The notes beneath the pieces are model-generated. The model was not told the origin of the DNA. It worked only from the letters and a program-made list of their open reading frames with translations, and ran no database searches. The translations under genes and the position numbers were made by a program. A stretch of DNA of 36,337 nucleotides from NCBI GenBank assembly GCA_013216135.1, contig JABSOS010000027.1, positions 1 through 36,337 on the forward strand, read 5' to 3'. Positions 8,369-16,834 of the stretch are shown here, in pieces (within the stretch, counting starts at the first letter, position 1; each line of letters begins with the position of its first letter). Source of the DNA: Candidatus Caenarcanales bacterium. GTDB lineage: Bacteria; Cyanobacteriota; Vampirovibrionia; LMEP-6097.

Positions 8369-10453
8369 ATGGAAGCAAGGGAGCCAGAAAAAAAATTAAA
8401 TATAAAGCCTATAAGCCTAAGAGTCCCTGAAATCACGATACTCTCTGATCATGCTGTTGATGAACATGAATCAGAAGGTTTAGAAGACTTTTTAGATTAT
8501 GATAAACGCTTACTTTCCCTTTTCGATATAATCCGCCACGCAAATACTCAGTGTCCTATGTCTTTAGGAATTTATGGGGACTGGGGTTCCGGGAAAACTT
8601 CTACTATGAGATGGCTAGAAAAACGTCTTGAAGATTGGAGTAGACCAGAGAATGATTTCTTGAGGGTGTTTGCTAGTAGTGGTCATAATGTCAATCAAGA
8701 AATATTACATCCTAAAATTCATACGATTTGGTTTGATCCATGGAAATACCATGATCGAGAATCTGTTTGGAAAGGGATTATTGCTGAAATCATATTAAAG
8801 TGTACAGATAGAAATTTAGATGAAGTTTCTAAAGACTTAAATGAAGAGCAGAAACAAAAAACAATTAAAGAACATATAGAACCTATAGCAAAGAGATTTG
8901 GTAGCTTTTTAGGAGTATCATTTGTGCATACTTTAGCGAATATGAAATTCAAAGTAGGTGCAGATGTAACTGGTGTTGAACTCGATGGTAAGTTTGTAAA
9001 GGAGATAATCAATAATCTAAAGATTAGTGATAAGCCTGAGAAAGCTTATTTGAATGAATTTGAAGTAGCTCTCAAGGAGTCGATAGATAAATATTTAAAA
9101 GATAAAGCTGGACGTCTAGTGATTTTTATCGATGATTTAGATCGCTGTCTACCAGGGGTGGCGCTTGAAGTTTTAGAAGCATTAAAACTTTACTTAAATA
9201 TGCAAAATTTGATTTTTGTGGTCGGATTAGACCGTGAAGTCATAGACGGGGTTATTAAAAAGCATTATAAAGACAATGGCTTAGGAGAAGCTAAAGCAAA
9301 AGATTATTTAGCAAAAATGTTTCAAGTTGAATTCTATACAAATCCTAGTGAAACATTAATCGCAGGCTTTCATGAAGAACAAATTAGAAATTTAGATAAA
9401 CGGACTGCTGGTAAATGGACAGAGTTAATAGGTTTCTCCCCTCAGGAAGTAAGCAATGAATCTGATTCTGATGATGTTGCTTCTGAAAGGCAAGAAAAAA
9501 ATTCTGAAGAAAAGAATGAATATGAAATTAGATATAACGCTATAAATATAAGTATTAAAGCTCTTGCTCGTAATAACCCAAGAGAAATTAAACGTTTAAT
9601 TAATAGTACATTTACTCGTGGTTATGAGGCATCGATAGGAGCAGAGGATAGTGAAACAAGGAAATTACTTTTTGCTCAAGGGGTTCAGGTTTATCTAATT
9701 CAGAATAGGCTTGCCTTCTTTAATAAAGCAAATTTGATATGTGAAACTAGGGTGCAGGAAGCTTTTGGAGGGTTTTCACAGGCTTTACGAAAACTTGATA
9801 CTCAAGAACTCGTATCAAATCTAAATAGATTGGAAGATGGAAGGAAGAATTTTGTAGAAGGAGAATCTATAGAGCAAGAACGACAAAATAAACCTGGAAT
9901 TGAGGAGATTTATGAAAAGAGCTTTGCTAATATCAAAGATTTAATACCTTTGAATTTAATTAATGATGAATGGTTAATTAATTTATTAAAAACTATTGAA
10001 TTTTCGTCAAAAGTAGCTGCATCTGTTCCTCCATCCGATGATGAGAATCAGTCATTTGAAGATTCTGATATTGCGGCTATGTCTGAACAAATTTTGAATG
10101 CTATAGCAATATCATTAAATAAACCTGTTGGTGATATTAAGGGAAAAGATCTAGGTAAGGTTGAATCTTTAGATTTGAGTAGTCTGCAATTAGAAAATAT
10201 TGCAGGTTTAGAAAAACTTTCTAATTTAATTCATTTAGATCTTTATGATAATAATATTTCGGATATAAATGTCCTTGAAAAACTTCCTAATTTAACTAAT
10301 TTAGATCTTGGTCATAATAATATTTCAGATATAGGTGTTCTTGAAAAACTTACAAAATTAACTACCTTAGATCTTGGGCATAATGATATTTCAGATATAA
10401 GTGTTCTTGAAAAACTTAAAGCATCAAAGCCAAATTTAAGGATCAATTTTTAA
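8369..10453 (+). CDS. KAP-family P-loop NTPase fused to C-terminal leucine-rich repeats
   Basis: A 694-residue protein. Walker A is GDWGSGKTS at residues 70-78, followed by the family's WFDPWKYHDRESVWKG block (121-135). Walker B is VIFIDDLDRC at 251-260, followed by GLDREVIDGVI (286-295). These are the hallmarks of KAP NTPases (named for Kidins220/ARMS and PifA), a STAND-related group that includes phage-exclusion protein PifA. An acidic, low-complexity linker lies near 365-385. Residues about 600-690 are internalin-type 22-residue leucine-rich repeats with the pattern LTNLDLGHNNISDIGVLEKL. Typical KAP proteins have two or four membrane helices inserted between the Walker motifs; I see none, so this one is probably soluble. 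A sensor (LRR) joined to an NTPase switch suggests a defence role, but that is inference. The leader is short and no strong ribosome site is visible. Confidence 0.85.
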   Translation: MEAREPEKKLNIKPISLRVPEITILSDHAVDEHESEGLEDFLDYDKRLLSLFDIIRHANTQCPMSLGIYGDWGSGKTSTMRWLEKRLEDWSRPENDFLRVFASSGHNVNQEILHPKIHTIWFDPWKYHDRESVWKGIIAEIILKCTDRNLDEVSKDLNEEQKQKTIKEHIEPIAKRFGSFLGVSFVHTLANMKFKVGADVTGVELDGKFVKEIINNLKISDKPEKAYLNEFEVALKESIDKYLKDKAGRLVIFIDDLDRCLPGVALEVLEALKLYLNMQNLIFVVGLDREVIDGVIKKHYKDNGLGEAKAKDYLAKMFQVEFYTNPSETLIAGFHEEQIRNLDKRTAGKWTELIGFSPQEVSNESDSDDVASERQEKNSEEKNEYEIRYNAINISIKALARNNPREIKRLINSTFTRGYEASIGAEDSETRKLLFAQGVQVYLIQNRLAFFNKANLICETRVQEAFGGFSQALRKLDTQELVSNLNRLEDGRKNFVEGESIEQERQNKPGIEEIYEKSFANIKDLIPLNLINDEWLINLLKTIEFSSKVAASVPPSDDENQSFEDSDIAAMSEQILNAIAISLNKPVGDIKGKDLGKVESLDLSSLQLENIAGLEKLSNLIHLDLYDNNISDINVLEKLPNLTNLDLGHNNISDIGVLEKLTKLTTLDLGHNDISDISVLEKLKASKPNLRINF
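10198..10437 (+). repeat. 66-bp tandem repeats encoding leucine-rich repeats
   Basis: The 3' end of the KAP gene contains 66-bp units, each coding for 22 residues. The phase marker GATCTT recurs at 10238, 10304 and 10370, exactly 66 bp apart, and ATATTTC(A/G)GATATAA recurs in each unit. High nucleotide similarity between units suggests recent duplication, so repeat number may vary between strains. Confidence 0.8.
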
Positions 10454-10462
10454 TAATTTACT

Positions 10463-10681
10463 TTACTCAATCTCTCTTGTTGTAAATAAAGTTATGAATG
10501 ATTTCCCCCAATCTTTAAAAATATAGTTGAAACTTTTACTACCAAATGGTAACTCCCCATATTTATTAGTTTCTTTATCTCCATCTGCAAAGGCAAAGAA
10601 GATGATTGAGAAGCAAGTTATGATTGCTGCAACTCCTAATAAAGCTAGTACTGCAATTTTTATTGAACTTGGAAGAATAAT
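10463..10681 (-). CDS. Small single-pass membrane protein, probably starting at ATT
   Basis: An open frame of 72 codons directly follows the upstream gene on the minus strand. It has no ATG, GTG or TTG start. The first codons after the upstream stop are two ATT codons (10681-10679 and 10678-10676), preceded at normal spacing by AAGGAG, which overlaps the end of the upstream gene. The predicted peptide has a strong hydrophobic helix (about residues 8-32) and a polar C-terminal tail with KYGELPFGSKSF. An AUU start is known in bacteria (infC), and translational coupling to the upstream gene would help it. Alternatively the start was lost by a base error. It is probably the third gene of the operon 13393-10463. 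Function is unknown. Confidence 0.5.
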   Translation of the reverse strand: MILPSSIKIAVLALLGVAAIITCFSIIFFAFADGDKETNKYGELPFGSKSFNYIFKDWGKSFITLFTTREIE

Positions 10682-10683
10682 AG

Positions 10684-12396
10684 TTACTCCTTAAAAGAAA
10701 TCATAAGAGTAACTAATTTTAGCTTGATTCCTGTATTTTCTTTTAAAATTTTAGTTATTCTTGCGTCAATATCTTCACGAAGCTTTTGAATTTTTGGATC
10801 TGATATTTTTACATTTTTTTCTAATATCTCAGGATTTGAGATTAAGAACATTAATTCAACATTCGTTAAATGATTGGGTATATCTTCTTTTAAATTTTTT
10901 TCCAGCTTTTTAACTAGAATTTTGATATTTCTGATCTCTTCTTTTGATAAATTATCAATCTTTGTCCTGATCAATACTTCATAATTATCTAAGTTAAATT
11001 TACGACTTTTCGTATGATGAACATTATAGTCAAAGCTAAATTCAATAGTTGCAATTAATTCCTCTTTAGGTGCTTTAGCTAAGTAAGCACTTGTATCAAA
11101 TGGGGTTGCTGCATTAATAGCAGCTATACAGTTTTTGTTGTATTCTTTTGTGACATTGCTTTTTAAGAATTTGAGGTTCTTTGCATAGCCATTTTTATCT
11201 AAATCAAAACGTACAATTTGTAATTGACTTTTACTAGATTTTTTTGGATTCCAATTGTTTTTGATTTGTGCTTGAACTTCTTTTATTAAATTTATTAATT
11301 CAGGACTTTGATTATGAGGGGTGAATGAAAATTCTAAAAATATTTTTGAGTCTTTAATACCTTTTTTAAAATATTTAAAGAATACTTCTTGAATAATAGT
11401 TTGAATTTCATCATAGAGACTTCGAAGATGAAAGGTTTTATTGGTCATGGTTCTACTAATAAAAGCTTCCTCGATTGTAAACTTTAATTCTCCTTCAGTA
11501 ATGTTTTTTAATCTTTGATTTTTTATGCGCTTTTCAATTTCATTAAAAGCCATCTCTAATATTTCACTATCTTTTGCAGCTAAGACTTTATCTGATTGGA
11601 TTGAGATTTTAGTATCGTAACTATGAAGGTTATAATATTTTCTTTCTATCCCCTTCTCTGAGTTACTTGGTTCTAAGCTATTAAAGTCACTTGCTATTCG
11701 TTTAATTAGTTTTTTTGATAAGGTATCTATGCTTACATAGTTTTTATGGTTGCCTGTTTTTGCGTCTTCTGTTCCTACAGCTCTTATTACTATTCTTAAT
11801 TTTCTATCAATATTATTTGTGAAGCAGGACCTTGGAAACTCAGCTATAGCTGCAATGGTATTTTTATTGTATTTTTCAACTCTATAGTCATCTCGATCAA
11901 TAATATTGTTAAATTTATTAACTAAAGCTTGATTCATTGCTAGTCTTCTTGTTTTTTGAGGTGTGCAAATGACATTACCTATTTTTTTATCAATAATATA
12001 CACATCCTTGAAGTTCTCATCTAGAGGGTTAAAAATGGCTGTTTTATGGGTTACTATATCTGTTGCTAAATCAAATAAGCCTGAAGTGTTGGGGATATGC
12101 CATTTAGCTGGGTTAAAAGGTTTTTCATGTGGAGTAATAAAAACTGAAACACTAGAGCTGGAAAACTCTTTTGAGAGTGTTGTTCTCAATTCTTCATCCA
12201 ATGCCTGTAAGCGTTGAGGTGTTAAGAAGTCATATTGAAACATGACTTCTTCCATTCTTTCAGGATATTGACTCACTCTTTTATATCCATTTGTTCTGCC
12301 TCTATAGGTTTTGCTATTTAGTTTAGCTGAGGCTAAAAGCTGATTGAAAAGTGTGATTAAAACTACTATTAATAAATATTTGAGATTCATGTTCAT
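10684..12396 (-). CDS. Secreted protein with TonB C-terminal-like domain
   Basis: A 570-residue protein starting with a signal peptide (MNMNLKYLLIVVLITLFNQLLASA). The central-to-C-terminal part holds a stretch that matches the TonB_C layout: IKNNWNPKK, then a strand ending VRFDLDKNGYAKNLKF, LKSNVTKEYNKNCIAAINAATPFD, and IEFSFDYNV (about residues 385-465). TonB_C domains carry energy or contacts across the periplasm in TonB, but free-standing copies also occur in secreted proteins of unknown role. An earlier region (about 140-200) has a similar 'CTPQKTRRLAMNQA...IAAIAEF' pattern and may be a second, degenerate copy. No transmembrane anchor other than the signal peptide is visible. It is the second gene of a minus-strand operon, 22 bp after the 12419-13393 gene. 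The domain assignment is moderate; the overall function is unknown. Confidence 0.65.
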   Translation of the reverse strand: MNMNLKYLLIVVLITLFNQLLASAKLNSKTYRGRTNGYKRVSQYPERMEEVMFQYDFLTPQRLQALDEELRTTLSKEFSSSSVSVFITPHEKPFNPAKWHIPNTSGLFDLATDIVTHKTAIFNPLDENFKDVYIIDKKIGNVICTPQKTRRLAMNQALVNKFNNIIDRDDYRVEKYNKNTIAAIAEFPRSCFTNNIDRKLRIVIRAVGTEDAKTGNHKNYVSIDTLSKKLIKRIASDFNSLEPSNSEKGIERKYYNLHSYDTKISIQSDKVLAAKDSEILEMAFNEIEKRIKNQRLKNITEGELKFTIEEAFISRTMTNKTFHLRSLYDEIQTIIQEVFFKYFKKGIKDSKIFLEFSFTPHNQSPELINLIKEVQAQIKNNWNPKKSSKSQLQIVRFDLDKNGYAKNLKFLKSNVTKEYNKNCIAAINAATPFDTSAYLAKAPKEELIATIEFSFDYNVHHTKSRKFNLDNYEVLIRTKIDNLSKEEIRNIKILVKKLEKNLKEDIPNHLTNVELMFLISNPEILEKNVKISDPKIQKLREDIDARITKILKENTGIKLKLVTLMISFKE

Positions 12397-12418
12397 GTGT
12401 AGGTCTTTAATTTTTTAA

Positions 12419-13393
12419 TTAGTTTGACCATTTATAAAGAGTATGTAGTAAGAAAGGTATTGTAATTGGGGCTAGTAATATATTCAAAGCCAAGTTATTT
12501 ACACCTTTAATACTTTGAGCAATGTGAACAGTATCAAAACTACCATTCTCAACGTATATGAGATCATTGTCATTATATTCTTGAGTCAAATTGCAGGCTA
12601 TTATGCTAGGGTACGAATTTCGTTTATGTTCAAAACATAATTCAATTCCCTTAAATTCAAGTTGATATCCATCATTGTCATATTTGGAGAATCTAGGATT
12701 TATACGCTTTCCTTCGTTCATATGCGTTTTGAAGAATTTAATATCCACAAGCTTCTGTTTCGAGTGTTTATGTAATTTATTCAAATCCAAAAAAACAGCA
12801 GGAGGGTGATCGCTGTAGTATGCACCTCTAAATACCCATTTACTGAAATGAAACCAAGGTACTTCATCATAGTTGGGATAGACAAGATTATTTATATTTT
12901 CATCAGATATTATAAATAAGCCTTGATTCCAAAGTTCTATAATTCTCTGATTATTGCCATAAATACAGGCATTGGAAAATTTGATACTTTTTTCTTTGTT
13001 GAAATGAACATGGAAATTTTTGTTAATTTTTGCGGCATGAATTGCCTTCCTGCCCTGACTGTTCATTGGTTCAACGGCTTCAAGAATGAAAGGAGAATTT
13101 TCACTATTTTTATCACAGCTAAGGCTCTCTAGTTCTTTATCATTTGTAAGTGATGGATTCTTGCAATAATAGGGTGTGTATAGATACTTTACTTTAAACT
13201 TAGAACCTTGATAATTATATTTGTGTATTTTAGTTTTAATGTCATGATGTCCTAAATCATTTTTATTTGATTCTTTACAATGATATGAGGCGTTTGGAAA
13301 GCGCTCATTTTTTGCTTCTAAGTCTAAAGTTACTTGAAAAGCAATTATTAGTATGAAAAAAGATAAAACGCTTTTCTTAAGTGCTTGATTCAT
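12419..13393 (-). CDS. Exported protein of unknown function
   Basis: A 324-residue protein that I do not recognise. It starts with an N-terminal hydrophobic segment preceded by lysines (residues 6-24, a signal peptide or anchor) and ends with a second hydrophobic stretch (about 298-318, LALNILLAPITIPFLLHTLY), so it may be anchored at the C terminus. The body is rich in Lys, Asn, His and Tyr and contains about eight cysteines (for example YHCKES, YYCKN, LSCDKN, NACIYG, ELCFEH, IACNLT), spaced as in disulphide-bonded exported proteins. It is the first gene of a probable operon with the TonB-C-like gene (22 bp spacing) and the small membrane protein. Confidence 0.6.
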   Translation of the reverse strand: MNQALKKSVLSFFILIIAFQVTLDLEAKNERFPNASYHCKESNKNDLGHHDIKTKIHKYNYQGSKFKVKYLYTPYYCKNPSLTNDKELESLSCDKNSENSPFILEAVEPMNSQGRKAIHAAKINKNFHVHFNKEKSIKFSNACIYGNNQRIIELWNQGLFIISDENINNLVYPNYDEVPWFHFSKWVFRGAYYSDHPPAVFLDLNKLHKHSKQKLVDIKFFKTHMNEGKRINPRFSKYDNDGYQLEFKGIELCFEHKRNSYPSIIACNLTQEYNDNDLIYVENGSFDTVHIAQSIKGVNNLALNILLAPITIPFLLHTLYKWSN

Positions 13394-13536
13394 TGTCTTA
13401 GATTCAATTATATACTGAGTTTAAAACGTCAAAAATAGACCCTTGCGTTACTAGTAGTTTTATATGTTGTAAAACTCAGCCTTATTGATAGATTTCAAGA
13501 GCATTAAACGGTGGAGATCTGGCAGAATTAGTTTAC

Positions 13537-14739
13537 TTAAAAGTCGCTTGAGATAAAACTTTCAAGGATGGAAAAGATTTCTAGCCAATTAACAGCAATC
13601 GCTTCATTATTCAGTGGTGCCTGTTCTTTAGTGTTGCAGACAAGGTAAGATGTAGTCTTAGTAAAAAGCTTACTCACTTTACTTAGCCCTGAAATATGAT
13701 TTTTTTTAGGGCTCATAGTACTTTTAATTTCAAAAAGAAGATACTTATTCTCATACTCAATTACCAAATCAACTTCTACTCCCTGACTATCTCGAAAATG
13801 ATAAAGAGGTGGTTTTATTCCTCTGTTTGAGAAGAACTTAAAGATTTCTGCTATTACAAAATTCTCAAATAAAGCACCACCCATAGGACCATTTTGAATA
13901 ATTTCTTGATTAGAATTTCCAGATAAATAACTAACTAAACCTGTATCTAGGAAATAAAGTTTGGGACTTTTAACAATTCTTTTACCTAGATTATTGTAAT
14001 ATGGCTGTATTAGAAAGATAATTTGACTTCGTTCAAGTAAATTAATCCATGACTGGATAGTCAGATTGCTTACTCCAAGCTCTTTTGCAAAATCTTGATA
14101 TTTTAGTTCTTGCCCGCATCTAGCAGCAATCAATTTAATGAAACGATCATAAGTTCCTAAGTGCTCTCGTTTTAGATTGTCACGTATATCTTTATTCAAA
14201 AGAGATTCTATGTATGTTGAATACCATAATTTTGGCTCTAACTCTTTATCTGTAATTAATTCTGGATATAAACCGCTTAAAGAGTGAGTTATCCAAGTAG
14301 ATATATTTTTTTTCTTTAGCTCTTCAATTGACATTGGTGTTAAAGTTGCCATCCCTAGTCTTCCAGCTAAACTCTCATGAATATCAGCGACTAAGTTAAA
14401 TTGTTGTGAGCCTGTGAGTATATATTGCCCTTTCTTTTTTCTGTTATTGTCGATTTCTATTTTGATGTAAGAGAGTAAATCAGGAGCATTTTGAATTTCA
14501 TCAATAATGACTGGAGCTTTGTAGAAATCAAGAAAAAGCTTAGGATCTGTTTTAGCTGTATCTCTTGCTTGAATATCATCAAGAGTTACATATGCATAGT
14601 CAGGAAAAATTTTCCTAAGTAAAGTAGACTTACCACTTTGTCTACAACCAGAAAGAAGAATGGCAGGAAATTGATGAACTATTCTCTCAAGAAAGCTGGT
14701 GATTTTTCTTTCTAAGTACACCCAAGAATTATACCACAT
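13537..14739 (-). CDS. AAA ATPase with DUF4143 C-terminal domain
   Basis: A 400-residue protein with Walker A GCRQSGKST (residues 31-39) and Walker B PVIIDEIQ (76-83), followed by ILTGSQQFNL (sensor-1-like) and GRLGMATLTPMSIEEL, all typical of the AAA_14 family. The C-terminal half is DUF4143, including FENFVIAEI and the restriction-endonuclease-like strand VEVDLVIEYENKYLLFEIKST near residues 326-346, where D-E-x-K residues could form a nuclease-like site. This two-domain family is very common, often in many copies per genome. Its function is unknown and a link to mobile DNA or toxin-antitoxin behaviour is sometimes proposed. The ATG is at 14739, but GTG seven codons in (before YLERKI) matches the usual start of the family better. 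It stands alone, divergent from the next gene. Confidence 0.88.
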   Translation of the reverse strand: MWYNSWVYLERKITSFLERIVHQFPAILLSGCRQSGKSTLLRKIFPDYAYVTLDDIQARDTAKTDPKLFLDFYKAPVIIDEIQNAPDLLSYIKIEIDNNRKKKGQYILTGSQQFNLVADIHESLAGRLGMATLTPMSIEELKKKNISTWITHSLSGLYPELITDKELEPKLWYSTYIESLLNKDIRDNLKREHLGTYDRFIKLIAARCGQELKYQDFAKELGVSNLTIQSWINLLERSQIIFLIQPYYNNLGKRIVKSPKLYFLDTGLVSYLSGNSNQEIIQNGPMGGALFENFVIAEIFKFFSNRGIKPPLYHFRDSQGVEVDLVIEYENKYLLFEIKSTMSPKKNHISGLSKVSKLFTKTTSYLVCNTKEQAPLNNEAIAVNWLEIFSILESFISSDF

Positions 14740-14834
14740 TTAATCACCGCTTAAATATGGTATAAGCAAGGGCTGGCAAATTTAGTTTAAGGTTTAGCAG
14801 CTTGGAAACCTGTTAGTACAATTCGCAATGCGTC

Positions 14835-14867
14835 TTGACGGATGTGCTACACCCTTGTTAATATAAT
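14835..14867 (+). promoter_or_regulatory. Promoter of the proline-rich protein, possibly giving a leaderless mRNA
   Basis: TTGACG at 14835-14840 lies 17 bp from TTAATA (14858-14863) and 21 bp from a perfect TATAAT (14862-14867). If TATAAT is the -10 box, transcription begins at about 14874-14875, on or next to ATG 14875, and no ribosome site precedes it. Confidence 0.5.
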
Positions 14868-14874
14868 GGGGACC

Positions 14875-16479
14875 ATGCCTCAAGATAATTTCACGACTGG
14901 GTTTTTACTTATGCAAAATAAGGCTTATGAGCAAAGAGCTTTATTTAATGAGCAAGTTAAAAAAACAGAATCTAGAGAATATATATTGAGAGAAGGTCCA
15001 CCACTGATTCAAGAATGGCTTGAACACAATCATTTGCAATCGTTGTCCCAGGAACATGTTCCAGCATTAATTAAATTCATCACAAGCCCAAAAGCTTTAG
15101 GTAAAAGAGCTAGCGAAGAAGGTCCAGTAGATTCACTAGGAAGAACAATAGCTGCTGTTCCATATAACCCAGATAGATCTGCATTAAATCTGTTGATAAG
15201 CAGTTTTCTAGAATCAAAGAATAATAATATCAGTGCCTTAAATGCTGATATTAAAAAGATTTCGGAACCAGTCCCAGTGATATCAAATAAAGTTGAGAAA
15301 AAGGAACTTGAAATCTCTTTAGCTAAAGAGCCTCTTCAAAAATCTGCTCTAAAATTTACAGGTAAACTTATTGAAAAGATTCCTCAAGAAAATGAAACAA
15401 ATAATGGATCTTTTCCAGATTATATTATTGCTGGTTCTTTAGCTTCTTTATTACTTTCTCAAGCTCATGAGATTGAATATCCAGATGGAAAAAAAGTTAC
15501 TCTAGATAATGAAGCTCGAGATATTTTAAAACCTGTAATAAGAAAGATTAAAGATTTTGATTGTGTAATTTTAAATTCAGATTGTAATTTTGATCCAATT
15601 TATCAAGCTAAGAGAGGTGGGCTCCAAGACCCTGAGTTATTTAAAGATGAAAGTGGATATTTTCCTTTTGATGATGTAAAAAACTTAAGTTTCACTGATA
15701 CTCCTCCACCGCCTCAAAAAAAAGACCCTATGTCAGAACTTTGGGATCAACTAGGCTGGACTCCAGCACCACCACCACCATCTGAACCTATCGAAAAAAA
15801 CTATAAGCGCTTCTATATGATGAATGAAAAAAAGCATGGATATGTCAAAGTCACTCTTGATAATAATAAAGAGGCTTATATTAGGTCACCAGAATCTATG
15901 TTGATTTATAAAGCAGTAGTAATAATGGAAAGAGCAAATGATTATCAAGATCTCTTTAGTCCAAAACCTCATATTGTAAAAGACATGGAGAAGAATGTTA
16001 AAGATTTCAGAGCTTTGAAAAACTTTTTAGAGGAAGGTTTAGGGATGACTGATGAGCAGATCTTTGAAGCTTTTGCAAGAGAGTTAAACCATTTCCATAG
16101 ATTAGATGATGAGAAGCATCCATTTAATATCCAGAAAGGTTTTACAACCATTTGGGGGCATTTTAGATCAATAAATTATGAAGGAAGCCTTATTCCAGGT
16201 GACGTTAAAGATTTCTTTGAGAAATTTAGAAGATCTGACCAACTTAAATTACTTGCAAAAGATGCAACTGCAAGAATGAATAAAGGATACGAGGACGGTT
16301 ATCAAAAAGAAGAAAGACGTGAACGCGAGAGTTGGAGGTATAGAGCGACTTATCTAACCCATAATGGTGAACAAGTCAACCGTGTAACACATCCTGAACT
16401 TTTTAATAAATATAATCGTCTACCATATCAGGATTACAATACACTGTGGGATAAGTTCTTTAAAGGCCATGGTCGGTAA
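14875..16479 (+). CDS. Proline-rich protein of unknown function, possible nucleotidyltransferase-like core
   Basis: About 534 residues from ATG 14875, chosen because the promoter's -10 box ends seven bases before it; upstream in-frame starts at 14842 and 14866 lie in or next to the promoter. I do not recognise the family. The middle part contains FPDYIIAGSLASLLLSQAHEI and, about 40 residues later, IRKIKDFDCVILNSD. A G-S-(x)-helix followed by a D-x-D-like strand is the layout of DNA-polymerase-beta-type nucleotidyltransferases, but the second aspartate is missing (DFDC), so this is only a suggestion. Two proline runs (about residues 275 and 297) form a flexible linker. The last 200 residues are charged and helical. 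The gene ends right where a recombinase remnant and the left repeat of the integrative element begin, so it may belong to an older inserted element. Confidence 0.55.
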   Translation: MPQDNFTTGFLLMQNKAYEQRALFNEQVKKTESREYILREGPPLIQEWLEHNHLQSLSQEHVPALIKFITSPKALGKRASEEGPVDSLGRTIAAVPYNPDRSALNLLISSFLESKNNNISALNADIKKISEPVPVISNKVEKKELEISLAKEPLQKSALKFTGKLIEKIPQENETNNGSFPDYIIAGSLASLLLSQAHEIEYPDGKKVTLDNEARDILKPVIRKIKDFDCVILNSDCNFDPIYQAKRGGLQDPELFKDESGYFPFDDVKNLSFTDTPPPPQKKDPMSELWDQLGWTPAPPPPSEPIEKNYKRFYMMNEKKHGYVKVTLDNNKEAYIRSPESMLIYKAVVIMERANDYQDLFSPKPHIVKDMEKNVKDFRALKNFLEEGLGMTDEQIFEAFARELNHFHRLDDEKHPFNIQKGFTTIWGHFRSINYEGSLIPGDVKDFFEKFRRSDQLKLLAKDATARMNKGYEDGYQKEERRERESWRYRATYLTHNGEQVNRVTHPELFNKYNRLPYQDYNTLWDKFFKGHGR

Positions 16480-16480
16480 A

Positions 16481-16688
16481 TAAGCATATTTACGAAGCTA
16501 ATAAATCAGGTTTAGCAAAAAATAAAATGTTCGCCACCTTCAATACTCGCTCTAGCTCTGAGAATAGCCCAGAAGAACAGGCTCTAATCAAAAATGGTGG
16601 AGGCTTAGTTGCTGACTTGCGCCAGCCTGATTGTTTTGAGGTTATTGAGTGGGTTAGGATTGAGAAGGTTTTAGGATTGGTGAAATAG
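16481..16688 (+). pseudogene. C-terminal fragment of a serine recombinase spanning the left element junction
   Basis: An open frame without a start codon reads as the tail of a large serine recombinase. It shares with the end of the recombinase at 30369 the block NTRSSSENSPEEQALIKNGG, and the upstream residues (IYEANKSGLAKNKMFAT) align loosely but not identically with that gene (LIQEGRISQMVLNPKYAT). After the shared block it continues as LVADLRQPDCFEVIEWV and ends at TAG 16686-16688. The part left of about 16604 is therefore from a different recombinase gene, probably an older element at the same site. The part to the right belongs to the present element and is the natural 3' end of its own recombinase in circular form. 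Confidence 0.7.
16532..16604 (+). repeat. Left attachment-site direct repeat (attL-like)
   Basis: 73 bp match 31874-31946 with one mismatch (T at 16539 versus C at 31881); 16540-16604 is a perfect 65-bp match. The last 10 bp (TGGTGGAGGC) equal the 3' end of the tmRNA gene on the opposite strand. This marks the left boundary of the integrative element. Confidence 0.85.
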
Positions 16689-16723
16689 AGATTAATTTTA
16701 GGTGCAAAGCTATAAATTGATCA

Positions 16724-16741
16724 ATTCAATAAAAATTGAAT
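16724..16741 (+). terminator. Weak intrinsic terminator after the recombinase tail
   Basis: ATTCAAT 16724-16730 and ATTGAAT 16735-16741 form a 7-bp stem with an AAAA loop, followed by a T-rich stretch (TGTTTAGTTTTTATT). It lies 36 bp after the recombinase tail stop and would end transcription of the recombinase in the excised circle. Confidence 0.4.
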
Positions 16742-16834
16742 GTTTAGTTTTTATTATCAGTTAAAGTAGTTTCTAGAAATATACTCTTGAGACCTTGTAG
16801 AATATTTTATTAATGTTTGATTCTTTTTATAGTG

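Noticed and set aside
13415..13479. CTGAGTTT/AAACTCAG inverted repeat before the ATPase gene's end
   Set aside because: The 8-bp arms are about 50 bp apart with no T-run; too weak to call a terminator or operator.
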